Source: Desulfovibrio sp. A2
GTDB taxonomy: Bacteria > Desulfobacterota > Desulfovibrionia > Desulfovibrionales > Desulfovibrionaceae
NCBI RefSeq assembly: GCF_000226255.1
Contig: NZ_AGFG01000063.1
Location: forward strand, 1 to 64,000
Reading direction: 5' to 3'
DNA: 64,000 nt
Shown: in pieces, positions 11,233 to 20,685 of the stretch
How positions within the stretch are numbered: the stretch's first letter is position 1
Layout: each line of letters begins with the position of its first letter
Position numbers and translations under genes: made by a program
Notes under the pieces: generated by a model
Seen by the model: only the letters and a program-made list of their open reading frames with translations
Databases searched by the model: none
What the model was told of the DNA's origin: nothing

Positions 11233-11694
11233 CTAGAACCGGGCCAGTTCGCGCTCCGTATCCCGGTCGGCGGCGCGCTTCTTCAGGTCCTCGCGCTGGT
11301 CGTGCAGCTTCTTGCCGCGACCCACGGCGATTTCCACCTTCACCCGCCCCTTGCTGAAGTGCAGGTTCACCGGCACCACGGTCAGGCCCTTTTGGGCCAC
11401 GCGCAGGGCCAGCGTGTTGATCTGCTTGGCGTGCAGCAGCAGCTTGCGGTCGCGGTCGGGGTCGTGCTGGGCGTAGCCCGCGTTGTCGTACGGGGCGATG
11501 TGCAGGCCCACCAGAAAGGCTTCGCCGTTGCGGAAATCCACGTAGCTGTCGCGGAAGTTCACGTGGCCCGCGCGCAGGCTTTTGACCTCCGAGCCGGTCA
11601 GCACAAGGCCCGCCTCCATGAAGTCGTCGAGTTCGTAGAGGTGCCGGGCTTTCTTGTTTTGGGCGATGAGGGCGGGAGAGGGTTTCTTGCTCAT
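11233..11694 (-). CDS. smpB: SsrA-binding protein SmpB
   Basis: Binds tmRNA and delivers it to stalled ribosomes for trans-translation. The 153 aa match the family length. Typical segments are [20 protein letters not shown] near the N terminus, [18 protein letters not shown], the LLLHAKQI region, and a basic tail ([18 protein letters not shown]) that inserts into the mRNA channel. The start at [16 protein letters not shown] was chosen because the 39 residues upstream in the open frame do not resemble SmpB. It lies upstream of glcD (161 bp) on the same strand. No tmRNA gene was recognised in this window. Confidence 0.95.
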   Translation of the reverse strand: MSKKPSPALIAQNKKARHLYELDDFMEAGLVLTGSEVKSLRAGHVNFRDSYVDFRNGEAFLVGLHIAPYDNAGYAQHDPDRDRKLLLHAKQINTLALRVAQKGLTVVPVNLHFSKGRVKVEIAVGRGKKLHDQREDLKKRAADRDTERELARF

Positions 11695-11888
11695 ATGTTT
11701 GGGGAATGTTCGTGCGGTTGGTGGCGCGCAAGTGGGGGAAGCCCCGGAGGGGCGGTGGCAGAAGGGTGGAGAGGGGGTGTGCCACCTGCCGTGCGGTGAC
11801 ATGGCGCGCAAGGGGTTTCAAGACCAGAAATCGGCGGGAATGGCAAGGGTTGGGGGTGGGGCGGGTGGGGGAAAGGGGAGGGGGGAAG

Positions 11889-12551
11889 GTCGTGCGCGGT
11901 TGGGCGCGGCCTCTACGAAGGCAGTAGCGCCCTTTTGGTTGCCCTCGATTTCGTTATGTCTCCGACGGGCAGGGGGGCCTTTAGCGAGGCCCCCCTGCCC
12001 CCCCGCGCTCCAGGGGTTCCGCCCCTTGGAACCCCGAGTCGTCCTGCGCGGCGTCCCTTCGGCGGCAGCTTCCCTCCGGCGCGGGACGCCTTCGGGTGAT
12101 CTGCCGCCGGTGACGCCAATGCGCGCATGGCTCCCGGTGGCTTGGCAAAGCTTGGGTGCCGGTATCCCAAATATCGTAGGGCAGGCTAAGTTTGGTACGA
12201 AGGAAACGTGACGTGCGTAGAAGCGTGTGACGCCGGGCTTTGGCGGCGGCACATGCGTCGCAACGGGGGATTGGGTAAGGGCGCCCCCGCGTGGTTGTAC
12301 CAGCGAGAGCATTGCGCGCATACGCATTCAGACGGGCAGATCGCCCGGAGGCGCGCCAGCGCCGGAGGGAAGCTGCCCGGCGTAAGAATGCGGCGCAGGA
12401 AACGTCGGGGGTTCAGGGGGCAGCGCCCCCTGGAACGCGGGGATGCAAGGGGCCATCGTTCCATGGCCCCTTGCCCGCCGGAGGCATAACGAAATCGGGT
12501 GTGATCAAAGGGGCAGAACTGTCTTCGTAGAAGCCGTGCCTTACCGCGCAC
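11889..12551. repeat. Repeat family A, two facing copies (A1 and A2)
   Basis: A1 starts at 11889 reading plus (GTGCGCGGTT then CTCTACGAAGGCAGT). A2 ends at 12551 reading minus (the complement begins GTGCGCGGTA then CTTCTACGAAGACAGT). Each has the block CTCGATTTCGTTATG or its relative, followed by GC-rich hairpins such as a GGCAAGGGGCCAT...ATGGCCCCTTGC stem. A G-rich polypurine tract precedes A1 (about 11846-11888) and a complementary pyrimidine tract follows A2. No protein is encoded. The copies fill the whole smpB-ptsI gap. Confidence 0.75.
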
Positions 12552-12586
12552 AGCCTTCCTCCCCCCTGCGAGAAAGGCGTCAGCCC

Positions 12587-14362
12587 CTAATCATCCTGGT
12601 CCAGCATGGACGAGAAGAACGTCAGCTCTTCCGGGAACCGATTGTAGATCGTTTCCTTCACCATGCGGTTGATGGTCGACACGGTTGACGCGCTCAACAC
12701 GTCGCGCAGCAGTTCCTTACACTCTTCCATGTTGGTGCGCCGCAGGATGTGCTTGATGCCCGGTATGGCCTGCGGGGCGATGGATATGGCGTCGATCTGC
12801 ATGCCCAGCAGGATGGGCAGGCAGTACGGGTCGGACGCCACCTCGCCGCACACGCACACCGATATGCCCATGCGGTGGGCCGAATCCACCACGTACTTGA
12901 TGGACCGCACGATGGCCGGGTGCAGCGGCTGGTACAGGTACGAGACGTGCTTGTTGCCCCGGTCGATGCCCAGCGAATACTGGATCAGGTCGTTGGTGCC
13001 GATGCTGAAGAAGTCCACTTCCTGCGCCAGCGCCTCGGAAATCAGCACGGCCGAGGGCAGTTCCACCATGATGCCCACGGGCATGTCCGGGTCGTAGGGC
13101 TGGCCCGCCGCGTCCAGTTCGGCCCGCACCTCGTTCAGGATGTGCTTGGCCTGCCGCAGTTCGTGCAGCCCCGAGATCATGGGGAACAGCAGCGACGCGG
13201 TGCCGTGCGCGCTGGCCCGCAGGATGGCCCGCAACTGCCGCCGGAACACGTCCTGATGGCGCAGGCAAAAGCGGATGGCCCGCAACCCCAGGGCCGGGTT
13301 GGGTTCTTCCAGCTGGCTCTGCTCGGACAGCATCTTGTCCGCGCCCACGTCCAGCGTGCGGAACACCACCCGCCGGGGCGAAAGCAGGCTGGCCAGTTGG
13401 GAATACTCTTCGTACAACTCTTCTTCCGTGGGCGAGGTGCGGCGGTTCAGGAAGGCGTATTCGGTGCGGTACAGGCCCACGCCGTCGCCGCCGCCGTCCA
13501 GCACCTGGGGCACCTCTTCCACCAGTTCGATGTTGGCCTGCACGTCGATGCGGTAGCCGTCCAGGGTTTCCGCGGGCAGGGTGGACTGGCGGCGGATGGA
13601 TTTCTGGTAGTTCTCGAACTGGTACTTGAGGTCGGTGTAGTCGGCCAGTTCGCCTTCGTCCGGGTCCACCACGATGAGGCCGCGCAAGGCGTCCACGATG
13701 ACCAGGTCGCCATCGGCCACGGATTCTTCCAGCGACGACACGCCGACCACGGCGGGGATTTGCAGGCTGCGCGCCAGGATGCCGGTGTGCGAGGTCTTGC
13801 CGCCTTCCGCCGTGGCGAAGGACATGATCTTGACCGTGGGCAGGGCCATGGCGTCGGCCGGGGTCAGGTCGTGGGCCATGAGCACGATGCGCTCGTCCGG
13901 GGTGCGCAGGGGCTCGGCATGGCGGCCCACCAGGCGGCCCTGGATGCGTTCGGCCACGGCGCGCACGTCCTGCACGCGCTCGCGGATGTACGGGTCTTCG
14001 ATGGCCGAGAAGGCGGCGGCGATGGCGTCCACGGCCTGGTCCAGCGCCCATTCGGCGCAGATGTGGTGGTCGCGGATGCGTTGCGAGGCGGCGCGGATAA
14101 GCTTGGGATCCTGGCAGATCATCATGTGCGAATTGATGATCGCGGCGTGGTCGCGCAGTTCGGCGGGCACGTTGTCGCGGGCGCGGGCCAGGTCCTCGCG
14201 CACGTCGGCGGCAGCCTGTTCCAGGCGGGCCACTTCCGAATCGGCCGCGCCGGGGGGGATGATTTCAAACGAGACGCTTCTGCGGCGGCGGTTGGTGAAG
14301 AACGCCTTGCCGATGGAAACGCCCGCCGAAACGGCGATGCCCTGCAGAATCTCGCGCGCCAC
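12587..14362 (-). CDS. ptsI: Phosphoenolpyruvate-protein phosphotransferase (PTS enzyme I)
   Basis: Takes phosphate from PEP onto its own His and passes it to HPr. The phosphorylated His is at about residue 192 in GGKTSHTGILAR. The PEP-binding half carries LYRTEYAFLNR, the Arg-containing FRTLDVGADK and the C-terminal VCGEVASDP region with the conserved Cys (E. coli has GEMAGD). The 591 aa are normal. The start is a GTG with GGAG seven bases upstream, lying 3 bp after the ptsH stop, so the two genes are translationally linked. The window holds only an incomplete sugar PTS, suggesting a regulatory or specialised role. Confidence 0.95.
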   Translation of the reverse strand: MAREILQGIAVSAGVSIGKAFFTNRRRRSVSFEIIPPGAADSEVARLEQAAADVREDLARARDNVPAELRDHAAIINSHMMICQDPKLIRAASQRIRDHHICAEWALDQAVDAIAAAFSAIEDPYIRERVQDVRAVAERIQGRLVGRHAEPLRTPDERIVLMAHDLTPADAMALPTVKIMSFATAEGGKTSHTGILARSLQIPAVVGVSSLEESVADGDLVIVDALRGLIVVDPDEGELADYTDLKYQFENYQKSIRRQSTLPAETLDGYRIDVQANIELVEEVPQVLDGGGDGVGLYRTEYAFLNRRTSPTEEELYEEYSQLASLLSPRRVVFRTLDVGADKMLSEQSQLEEPNPALGLRAIRFCLRHQDVFRRQLRAILRASAHGTASLLFPMISGLHELRQAKHILNEVRAELDAAGQPYDPDMPVGIMVELPSAVLISEALAQEVDFFSIGTNDLIQYSLGIDRGNKHVSYLYQPLHPAIVRSIKYVVDSAHRMGISVCVCGEVASDPYCLPILLGMQIDAISIAPQAIPGIKHILRRTNMEECKELLRDVLSASTVSTINRMVKETIYNRFPEELTFFSSMLDQDD

Positions 14363-14365
14363 CGG

Positions 14366-14662
14366 CTACTCCTCTCGAAAGCGGTTGCGGAACAAGGCGG
14401 AAAGGTGCTCCAGCGCGTGGCGCGCGTCGGCGCCCACGCCGCGCAGGGTAAGGCACGTGCCCTTGGCGGCGGCCAGGGAGAGGATGTCCAGAATGCTCTT
14501 GGCGTCCACTTCCATGCCGTCCATGGCAAGAAAGAGTTCCGCGCCGAACTTCTGCGCCTCCTGGGCCAGGCGGGCGGCCGGTCTGGCGTGCAGGCCCTGG
14601 TCGTTGGCCACGCACACCGTCACGGTAAGTCCTTCCTGCGTCTCTTCGATGGGTTCCAGCAC
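14366..14662 (-). CDS. ptsH: Phosphocarrier protein HPr
   Basis: Small carrier passing phosphate from enzyme I to enzyme IIA. At 98 aa it is about ten residues longer than classic HPr because of an N-terminal extension. The active-site His is residue 25 in GLHARPA. The regulatory-site Ser is at residue 56 (DAKSILDIL), the position phosphorylated by HPr kinase in organisms that have one; no HPr kinase gene is visible here. The gene lies between the IID gene and ptsI on the same strand. Confidence 0.93.
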   Translation of the reverse strand: MLEPIEETQEGLTVTVCVANDQGLHARPAARLAQEAQKFGAELFLAMDGMEVDAKSILDILSLAAAKGTCLTLRGVGADARHALEHLSALFRNRFREE

Positions 14663-14716
14663 GTCGTGTATCCTGTCGGCTATGGCGTAGGTATGGTTCG
14701 TTATGCAGGTGGCGGG

Positions 14717-15496
14717 CTAGAAGCCCCAGGGCAACGGCATCCAGTCGTCGGCCCAGGGCAGCGCGAAGGCCGCCGCGGTGGCGCAAACAAGCAGAAAGAT
14801 GCGCGAAACATGAAAACGGCTGACCAGCCACGAGGCCAGCAGAAGCAGCAGCGCGGACAGCGTCCAGCGCGGCGCGTGCTGGTGGTGCGGCCATATCAGC
14901 CACAACAGCCCCGCCAGCACCACGGCGTTGCACAGCTTCAGCTTTTCGCCCCAGTTGATGAGGTCCCACTGCTTCAGCCGTTGCAGCACCTTCAACCCTT
15001 CGCGCAGGCCCGCCGCGAAGGTGAACAGCTTGAACACCTGCAGCGAGACGAACAGCATCAGGCTCCACAGAAAGGCCGCGCCGTTGTTGCCGGAAACCAC
15101 CAGCGCGCAGGTGGTCAGCGACCAGAACACCAGCATGCTGCCGCCGAACACCGAATCGCCGATGGCCGACAGGGTGTACACGGTGGTGTCCTTCAGGCCG
15201 CGCAGCACTTCTGCCGGAAAGGTGCCGCGCGCGATGCGCGCCTCCAGCGAAAGGAACGTGCCCACCAGAAGCGGCGCCCAGAACGGGTGGGTGTTGAAGT
15301 GCCGCAGGTAGCGCTTGCGCGCCTCGCGCCGGGTCCGCGGGTCCGGGTAGATGGCGGCAAGGCCCGGCTCCATGGCAAACACGATGCCGATGTTCTGGTG
15401 CCCCCGCGTGTTGAACGCCGCGCCGATGAGATACGACCGCAGAAAGCACAGCAGCAGTGTCTTGGCGTCGGGCATGGCGGAGGCGGGCGTGGGCAT
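14717..15496 (-). CDS. PTS mannose/fructose/sorbose family IID component
   Basis: Membrane subunit of a mannose-class PTS transporter, normally acting with IIC, IIB and IIA. Family hallmarks are RSYLIGAAFNTRGHQNIGIVFAMEPGL near the N terminus, the RHFNTHPF motif, and hydrophobic segments from about residue 120 to the end. It is 259 aa from the ATG at 15496; a second ATG seven codons in is possible, and neither has a clear ribosome binding site. It lies 54 bp before ptsH, so the three PTS genes are co-transcribed. No IIA, IIB or IIC gene is present within this window. Confidence 0.88.
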   Translation of the reverse strand: MPTPASAMPDAKTLLLCFLRSYLIGAAFNTRGHQNIGIVFAMEPGLAAIYPDPRTRREARKRYLRHFNTHPFWAPLLVGTFLSLEARIARGTFPAEVLRGLKDTTVYTLSAIGDSVFGGSMLVFWSLTTCALVVSGNNGAAFLWSLMLFVSLQVFKLFTFAAGLREGLKVLQRLKQWDLINWGEKLKLCNAVVLAGLLWLIWPHHQHAPRWTLSALLLLLASWLVSRFHVSRIFLLVCATAAAFALPWADDWMPLPWGF

Positions 15497-15582
15497 GGGG
15501 CACCGTGGCAAGGCCGTTGTCGCGTTGTCGCGTGTCGTGTTCGGGCGGTGATGCGTGGTCAAAGGCCGGGGCCGCGCGGTCG

Positions 15583-16422
15583 TCAGCGGTCGTCTTGCAG
15601 CAGCTTGTAGATGTCCTTCACCGTCCAGCCACGGGTGCCCTCGTGGGCGCGCCGGGCCAGTTCGCGCGGCTTTTCGCCTGGGGCCGCCTTGGCCTCGGCG
15701 GCCAGCAGGGCCAGCACCTCGTCGCGTGGGGTGGCGGTCACGGATTCCGGAGGACCAATGACTACCGTGATTTCTCCAAGCAATTCGCGGGTCAGCTGCG
15801 CCCTGTTTTCCAACCGTAGAAGGATAAACTCCTCGTGGGGCTTGGTCAATTCCCGCGCGATACAGCACTCGCGCGGGCCCAGCGCGGCGTAGGCGGCGTC
15901 CAGCGTATCGGCCAGCCTGTCCTTGCGTTCGAAAAAGACCAGGGTGGTGCGCACGGCGGCGTATTCCGCGAACAGTTTTTCCACGTCCGAGCGCTTGCGC
16001 GGCGGAAAGCCCAGAAAGGTGAACGGCTGCGGGGCGATGCCGCTGCCCGCCAGCGCCGTGACAGGGGCCGAGGGGCCGGGCAGCACGGAAACGTCGATGC
16101 CCTCGGCCCGGCAGGCGCGCACCAGCCGGAAGCCGGGGTCGGCCATGAGCGGCATGCCCGCGTCGGAAATGAGGGCGATGCACGCCCCGGCGCGCAGCTC
16201 TTCGAGGATGCGCGGTAGGCGCTCTTCCTCGTTGTGGTCGTGAAAGCTCATGAACCGCTGGGCGGTCATGCCGCACCGGGCGAACAGCTGCCCGGCGCGC
16301 CGGGTGTCCTCGGCCAGCACCAGCGCGGCTTCGGTCAGCACTTCGCGGGCGCGGGGCGAAAGATCACCAGGGTTGCCAAGCGGGGTCGCCACCACCCAGA
16401 GACGCGGTGAGGTCGAAGGCAT
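15583..16422 (-). CDS. rsmI: 16S rRNA C1402 2'-O-methyltransferase RsmI
   Basis: Methylates the ribose of C1402 in 16S rRNA using S-adenosylmethionine, stabilising the decoding centre. It has the tetrapyrrole-methylase fold: [16 protein letters not shown] at the N terminus, EDTRRAGQL, the SFHDHNE motif, SDAGMPLMADPGF, and PGPSAPVTALAGSG. The 279 aa fit the family. It overlaps the 3' end of yraN by 59 bp and lies in a minus-strand run rnhB-yraN-rsmI-PTS. Confidence 0.95.
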   Translation of the reverse strand: MPSTSPRLWVVATPLGNPGDLSPRAREVLTEAALVLAEDTRRAGQLFARCGMTAQRFMSFHDHNEEERLPRILEELRAGACIALISDAGMPLMADPGFRLVRACRAEGIDVSVLPGPSAPVTALAGSGIAPQPFTFLGFPPRKRSDVEKLFAEYAAVRTTLVFFERKDRLADTLDAAYAALGPRECCIARELTKPHEEFILLRLENRAQLTRELLGEITVVIGPPESVTATPRDEVLALLAAEAKAAPGEKPRELARRAHEGTRGWTVKDIYKLLQDDR

Positions 16423-16783
16423 GGGGGTAGTGCTCCAGCGTCAGGGTTGCCCCGTCGTGCACCACGCACACGAGGTCGAAGCGGCACGCCTTGTCCCAGG
16501 CGTCGTGGGCGGCCAGGTACTGCCGGGCGGCGCGCACCAGCTTGCCGCGCTTGGCCGGGGTCAGCGCCTCGTCGGGCCGGGCGGGGCCGCTGGCGGCGCG
16601 GGTCTTCACTTCCACGAAGACCAGCGTGCCGCGGTCGTCGCAGACCAGATCCAGTTCAAGGCCGCCGTGCCGCCAGTTGCGGGCCAGCACCCGCAGGCCG
16701 CGTTCGGCCAGCAGGCGGGCAGCCGCTTCCTCGCCCCGAGCCCCAATGGCGGCGGTGGCGGCACGGCACGGGGGCGGGGTCAC
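16364..16783 (-). CDS. yraN: UPF0102 family protein YraN
   Basis: Small protein with a restriction-endonuclease-like fold. Its exact role is unsettled in the family. The core motif runs from about residue 43 ([10 protein letters not shown]) through LVFVEVKTR, giving the D...E-x-K triad typical of the fold. I place the start at the GTG at 16783 because it overlaps the rnhB stop as GTGA, giving 139 aa. The frame is open for almost 300 codons upstream, but that part lies antiphase to rnhB. Its 3' end overlaps rsmI by 59 bp. Confidence 0.88.
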   Translation of the reverse strand: MTPPPCRAATAAIGARGEEAAARLLAERGLRVLARNWRHGGLELDLVCDDRGTLVFVEVKTRAASGPARPDEALTPAKRGKLVRAARQYLAAHDAWDKACRFDLVCVVHDGATLTLEHYPHAFDLTASLGGGDPAWQPW

Positions 16784-17598
16784 AGCAGCGAACCCTGGCT
16801 TTGCGCGGCTTGCGGGCGCACCCCGCGAAAGGTGGCCCGGTGCTGCGGGCAGGGACCAAGATCGGCGATGGCCGCCATGTGCTCCGCCGTGCCGTAGCCC
16901 TTGTGCAGGGCAAGGCCGTAGCCGGGAAAGCGCTGGTCCAGGGCGACCATGAGCCGGTCGCGGAATGTCTTGGCAAGGATGGATGCGGCGGACACGGCCG
17001 GGACCAGCGCGTCGCCGCCGATCACGGCGCGTTGCGCCGGCGCGGGGCATGCGGGGGCCGGGGGAGTTGCACGGGCAGGGCATGGGGCCTGCCCCGCGAA
17101 CACGGCGGCGGGGATGGTCTTGTCGCCGTCGATGATCAGCGGGAGCAACGGCCGCTGCGCCGTGTCGAAACCGGCGGCGGCCCCGCCGGGGCGAAGGGCG
17201 CGCACGGCCCGCCACATGGCGTGGAAGGTGGCCTGCAATATGTTGATGCGCTCTATGTCGCGCGGCCAGACCACGCCCAGGCCCCAGGCCACGGCATGTT
17301 CGCGGATGCGCGGGGCCAGGGCCTCGCGTTTCGCGGCGGTGAGCTTTTTGGAATCGGTCAGCCCGGCAAGGGCGGGCAGCAGGGCGGCCAGGGCGGCCGC
17401 GTCGGCGTGGGGGGGCAGGATGACGGCGGCGGCCACCACCGGTCCGGCAAGGCAGCCGCGCCCGGCCTCGTCGATTCCGATGTAGGGGGCGGCGGGATGC
17501 ACCGGCGCCACATCCGCCAGCAGGGTCTGGCGCATGCCGGATTCCCCGCGCGAAGTGCGCGCGCGAAGGGCGCTGGCGCGGCGGGCGGGCGGTGACAT
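16780..17598 (-). CDS. rnhB: Ribonuclease HII
   Basis: Cuts RNA in RNA:DNA hybrids and removes single ribonucleotides from DNA. Catalytic Asp43 and Glu44 lie in [15 protein letters not shown]. The second acidic residue is in DGDK and the third in the [12 protein letters not shown] region. At 272 aa it is longer than the usual 200-220, owing to an N-terminal extension of about 35 residues and an Ala/Pro-rich loop ([18 protein letters not shown]). The start at 17598 is backed by a strong AGGAGG just upstream, although an internal ATG at 17535 is also possible. Its stop overlaps the yraN start. Confidence 0.93.
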   Translation of the reverse strand: MSPPARRASALRARTSRGESGMRQTLLADVAPVHPAAPYIGIDEAGRGCLAGPVVAAAVILPPHADAAALAALLPALAGLTDSKKLTAAKREALAPRIREHAVAWGLGVVWPRDIERINILQATFHAMWRAVRALRPGGAAAGFDTAQRPLLPLIIDGDKTIPAAVFAGQAPCPARATPPAPACPAPAQRAVIGGDALVPAVSAASILAKTFRDRLMVALDQRFPGYGLALHKGYGTAEHMAAIADLGPCPQHRATFRGVRPQAAQSQGSLL

Positions 17599-17679
17599 GC
17601 GGCCTCCTGCGGGTGCGGTACAGGTGGAACGGGCCGAATACGAGGCAGCGAGGGCGGCGGGAGTTTTGCCGCGCCAACG

Positions 17680-17711
17680 AAAAAAGGGGGGACCGGCATG
17701 CCGGACCCCCC
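17680..17711 (-). terminator. Terminator after rplS
   Basis: On the minus strand a stem of six G:C pairs, one A/A mismatch and five further pairs around a two-base loop is followed by six T residues. It begins 20 bp past the rplS stop and ends the ffh-to-rplS operon before rnhB. Confidence 0.85.
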
Positions 17712-17730
17712 TCGCATGAAGCGGTCTGGC

Positions 17731-18078
17731 CTAGAAGCGGTTCTTGGGCTTGATGCGGGCAGCCTTACCCTTCAGGTCGCGCAGGTAGTACAGGCGGCTG
17801 CGGCGGACGCGGCCTTCGGTCACCAGCTCGACGCGGTCGATGAAGGGAGAGTGCAGGGGGAACACGCGTTCCACGCCCACGCCGTCGGACACCTTGCGCA
17901 CGGTGAACGTGCCGCCGGTGGTGCCGCGGTGGATGCGGATGACGTTGCCCTGGAACACCTGGATGCGTTCCTTTTCGCCTTCCACGATGCGCAGGTGCAC
18001 CTTCACGTTGTCGCCCGACTTGAACTGGGGCAGGTCGAAACGCAGGTGTTCGCCTTCGATTTTCTTGATGATATTCAT
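17731..18078 (-). CDS. rplS: 50S ribosomal protein L19
   Basis: Structural protein at the interface of the two ribosomal subunits. The 115-aa sequence is typical throughout: [45 protein letters not shown] and [12 protein letters not shown], ending in [19 protein letters not shown]. It is the last gene of the ffh-rpsP-khpA-rimM-trmD-rplS run, 55 bp after trmD, and is followed by a clear terminator. Confidence 0.97.
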   Translation of the reverse strand: MNIIKKIEGEHLRFDLPQFKSGDNVKVHLRIVEGEKERIQVFQGNVIRIHRGTTGGTFTVRKVSDGVGVERVFPLHSPFIDRVELVTEGRVRRSRLYYLRDLKGKAARIKPKNRF

Positions 18079-18133
18079 GCTCGTGTCTCCCTTGGACCGG
18101 AGTTTTTCGCTATCGTGGGTTCGTCGGTTCCGC

Positions 18134-19429
18134 CTAATAGCAGTCGCCGAGAATCCTGTCCATGATGATGGCGGCGGCGGTACGCACCGAAAGGTGGTTG
18201 TACCCGTCCATCCAGCGGACGGGCCGCATGGTGCCGTCGCACGCCGCCACGAGATGTGGCGACAGGCCGTGCCCCGTGCCGAAAAGCAGCAGCACCGGGC
18301 GTTCCGCGAGGGCCGACCGCACCCGACCCATGGTCATGTCGCCCGCGCCGCGCGCGCTGGTTGCGATAACCAGGGGGCGCTGGCCCGTGCGGCGGGTGAT
18401 GTCGTCCACCGCGTCCTGCACCGTGTCGGCGCCGCGCACCAGCCCAAGCGCCTCGCCCCTGTCGGGGTTTGCCGCAAGGCCCGGACCCTCCGTCCAGTGC
18501 CGGAGAATGCCGTCGAGCAGTCGCCGTTGATCTTCGATGGGGGTTACGATGTAATACCCGCCGAGACCATACGTGCAGGAACAGCGGCCTATATCGTGTA
18601 TGTCGAGGTTTGTCAAAGACACCGCCACCGATTTTTTTTCCTTGTTCAGGACGGGGTAGTGCACCAGCGCGCAATGCAGGTTGCGGCCGGGCCGTTCCAC
18701 CGTCTCCGCCGCCTGGCGGCGGAGGAAGGACATGTCGGTTTCGGTCAGCGGGGCATCCGGCAGAAGCTCGGGCCGCAGGCGCAGGGTGGCCGCCAGCGAC
18801 TGTTCGCGCCGCCACGCGGCGATGCGGCCGTGGTCGCCCGAGCGCAGTACCTCGGGCACGGGCAGGCCCTCGAACACTTCCGGCCGGGTGTAGTGGGGGT
18901 ATTCCAGCAATCCGTCGGAAAAGCTCTCGTCCTCGCCCGACTCCTCCTTGCCCATGAAGCCGGGAACCAGGCGCGCCACGGCCTCGATGACGTTCAACGC
19001 CGCCGTCTCGCCGCCGTTGAGCACGAAGTCGCCAACGCACACCGGCTCGATGGCGAACAGTTCCTCGATGCGGGCGTCGAACCCCTCGTAGCGGCCGCAC
19101 AGGATGGTCACGCGTTCTTCGCGCGCCAGTTCGCGGGCCATCTGCTGGGTGAAGCGGCGGCCGCGCGGGGCCATCATCAGGATGCGGCCAAGGGGGGCCT
19201 GTTCCTGGGCTGCGCGCAGGGTGGCGGCCAGCGGTTCCGGCAGCATGACCATGCCGGGGCCGCCGCCGTAGGGGCGGTCGTCCACGGTGCGGTGGCGGTC
19301 GGTGGTGGCGTCGCGCGGGTTGCGGAACGAAAAGTCCACGGTGCCGGACTCGCGCGCCTTGGCCATGAGCCCGGCGGACAGGGGCGAGTCGAAGAATTCC
19401 GGGAACAGGGTGACGAGGGTGAAGTGCAT
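18134..19429 (-). CDS. trmD: TrmD tRNA (guanine-37-N1)-methyltransferase fused to a second SPOUT-like domain
   Basis: Residues 1 to about 245 are TrmD, which makes m1G37 in tRNAs and prevents frameshifting: [40 protein letters not shown] and the knot region [19 protein letters not shown]. Residues from about 250 to 431 form an extra domain ending in [13 protein letters not shown] and [20 protein letters not shown]. This resembles the knotted methyltransferases of the Methyltrn_RNA_4 type. TrmD is normally 240-255 aa, so the 431 aa indicate a fusion with two methyltransferase modules. I know of such fusions in Desulfovibrio; the substrate of the second domain is unknown to me. It sits between rimM and rplS, as in many bacteria. 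Confidence 0.92.
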   Translation of the reverse strand: MHFTLVTLFPEFFDSPLSAGLMAKARESGTVDFSFRNPRDATTDRHRTVDDRPYGGGPGMVMLPEPLAATLRAAQEQAPLGRILMMAPRGRRFTQQMARELAREERVTILCGRYEGFDARIEELFAIEPVCVGDFVLNGGETAALNVIEAVARLVPGFMGKEESGEDESFSDGLLEYPHYTRPEVFEGLPVPEVLRSGDHGRIAAWRREQSLAATLRLRPELLPDAPLTETDMSFLRRQAAETVERPGRNLHCALVHYPVLNKEKKSVAVSLTNLDIHDIGRCSCTYGLGGYYIVTPIEDQRRLLDGILRHWTEGPGLAANPDRGEALGLVRGADTVQDAVDDITRRTGQRPLVIATSARGAGDMTMGRVRSALAERPVLLLFGTGHGLSPHLVAACDGTMRPVRWMDGYNHLSVRTAAAIIMDRILGDCY

Positions 19430-19572
19430 GGCGGCGCGCCGCGACCGGCTGGGTGAAAGGGTGTGCGGCGCGCAGGCCGATGGTGGATGAAGAAGGGCGG
19501 GCGGCGATGTGCCGGGCCGTTGGGGCCGGTGAGGCCGCGAGAGTGTTGGCCTCCGGAGCCAAGGGCCAAGGG

Positions 19573-20187
19573 TTACCCGTCGGCGCGCGGCTCCGCCGGT
19601 TCTTCGGCTGCGTCGTTGCCGGGCATGTCGGCAGGCTCGCCAGCCCCCGGCCTGGTCGGAGCCTCAAGATACAGTTCGATCAGCCCCGGCGGCGGGGTGA
19701 TGCGCACCTCGCCCGCGTCCAGGTCGATGGACGCCACGAACTCTTCCACGGCGGGCAGCAGCACTTCCTTGCCGTCCGGGGTGCGGATGGACCACACTTC
19801 CTGGCCGCCGGGCATCTGCACGTCGTCGAGGGTGCCGAGCGGTGCGCCCGTGTCGTGCAGCACCACGCGCAGACCGAGCAGTTCGTGCAGGTACACCTCG
19901 TCTTCGTCGGGTTCGGGCAGGCGGTCCTTGGGCACCAGCACGTGCATGCCGCGCAGCGTTTCCGCCGCGCTGCGGTCGGCGATGCCCTCGAACAGCACCA
20001 GCGGGCGACCCTGATGCCGCCGCACCGCCGCCACCGTGTGGGGGCGGGGAGCGCCGCGTCCGGGGCGCAGCCACAGCGTGCCGCGCAGAAGGTCGGGCGA
20101 ATCGGCCCAGAAATCCACGCCCACTTCGCCGCGCAGGCCGTGCGGCCTGCCGACGAGGCCGATTTCGATGTAGGTGTCGTCGCTCAT
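19573..20187 (-). CDS. rimM: Ribosome maturation factor RimM
   Basis: Assists assembly of the 30S head by binding ribosomal protein S19. The N-terminal domain begins IEIGLVGRPHGLRGEVGV. The PRC-barrel domain includes DEVYLHELLGLRVV and VWSIRTPDGKEVLLPAVEEFV, ending in the typical ITPPPGLIEL. From the ATG at 20187 it is 204 aa, slightly long because of an acidic Ala/Pro-rich tail. The frame extends 50 codons upstream without similarity. It lies between khpA and trmD. Confidence 0.93.
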   Translation of the reverse strand: MSDDTYIEIGLVGRPHGLRGEVGVDFWADSPDLLRGTLWLRPGRGAPRPHTVAAVRRHQGRPLVLFEGIADRSAAETLRGMHVLVPKDRLPEPDEDEVYLHELLGLRVVLHDTGAPLGTLDDVQMPGGQEVWSIRTPDGKEVLLPAVEEFVASIDLDAGEVRITPPPGLIELYLEAPTRPGAGEPADMPGNDAAEEPAEPRADG

Positions 20188-20369
20188 GTGGCCCCGTGCG
20201 TGGTGAGAGAGGTGACAGGTGATGCGCCCGCGCGCGGGTTGCGGCCGCCCAAGCGACAAGAGCCCTTCGGCTTGCGCGTCCGGGCTAGTCGTTTCAATGG
20301 GAGGCTGCTGTCGCGTGTCCGCTGCGCTACGGAGCACATCGGCGCACCATGGCGCGCCGATGCAGGCGG

Positions 20370-20603
20370 CTACTCGAGGATTTCGAGCACGGAACGCTTG
20401 CGCGCCTTGGTGGAAGCCGCGCCCAGTATGGTGCGCATGGCGCGCGCCGTGCGGCCCTGCTTGCCGATGACCTTGCCGAGGTCTTCCTTCGCTACCTTCA
20501 ATTCGAGAACGGACGTCTGTTCGCCCTCGACCTCTGTCACATGCACGTCTTCCGGCTTGTCGACGAGGGATCTCGCGATGTATTCGACCAGTTCCTTCAG
20601 CAT
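20370..20603 (-). CDS. khpA: KH-domain RNA-binding protein KhpA
   Basis: Small RNA-binding protein of one KH domain, with the GxxG-type loop at [15 protein letters not shown]. In other bacteria it partners KhpB and binds many RNAs. The start is taken at [15 protein letters not shown] (77 aa), because the preceding bases GGAGGTGGCC form its ribosome binding site; an ATG four codons earlier is less likely. It is encoded between rpsP and rimM, a common arrangement. Confidence 0.93.
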   Translation of the reverse strand: MLKELVEYIARSLVDKPEDVHVTEVEGEQTSVLELKVAKEDLGKVIGKQGRTARAMRTILGAASTKARKRSVLEILE

Positions 20604-20685
20604 GGCCACCTCCACAGGATGTTCCGCAGGATTACAGCTTCCGGCGAGGCGCCTCGGTGACGGGTGCCGGGTTACCGGCGCCGCA

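Noticed and set aside
11889..12551. Insertion sequence with a transposase
   Set aside because: Inverted ends exist, but there is no transposase frame. At most this is a non-autonomous element, so it is listed as a repeat.
12749..15610. A 953-codon plus-strand open frame opposite ptsI, ptsH and the IID gene
   Set aside because: It lies antisense to three recognised genes and shows the His/Gln/Gly/Val-rich make-up of shadow frames. No domain is seen.
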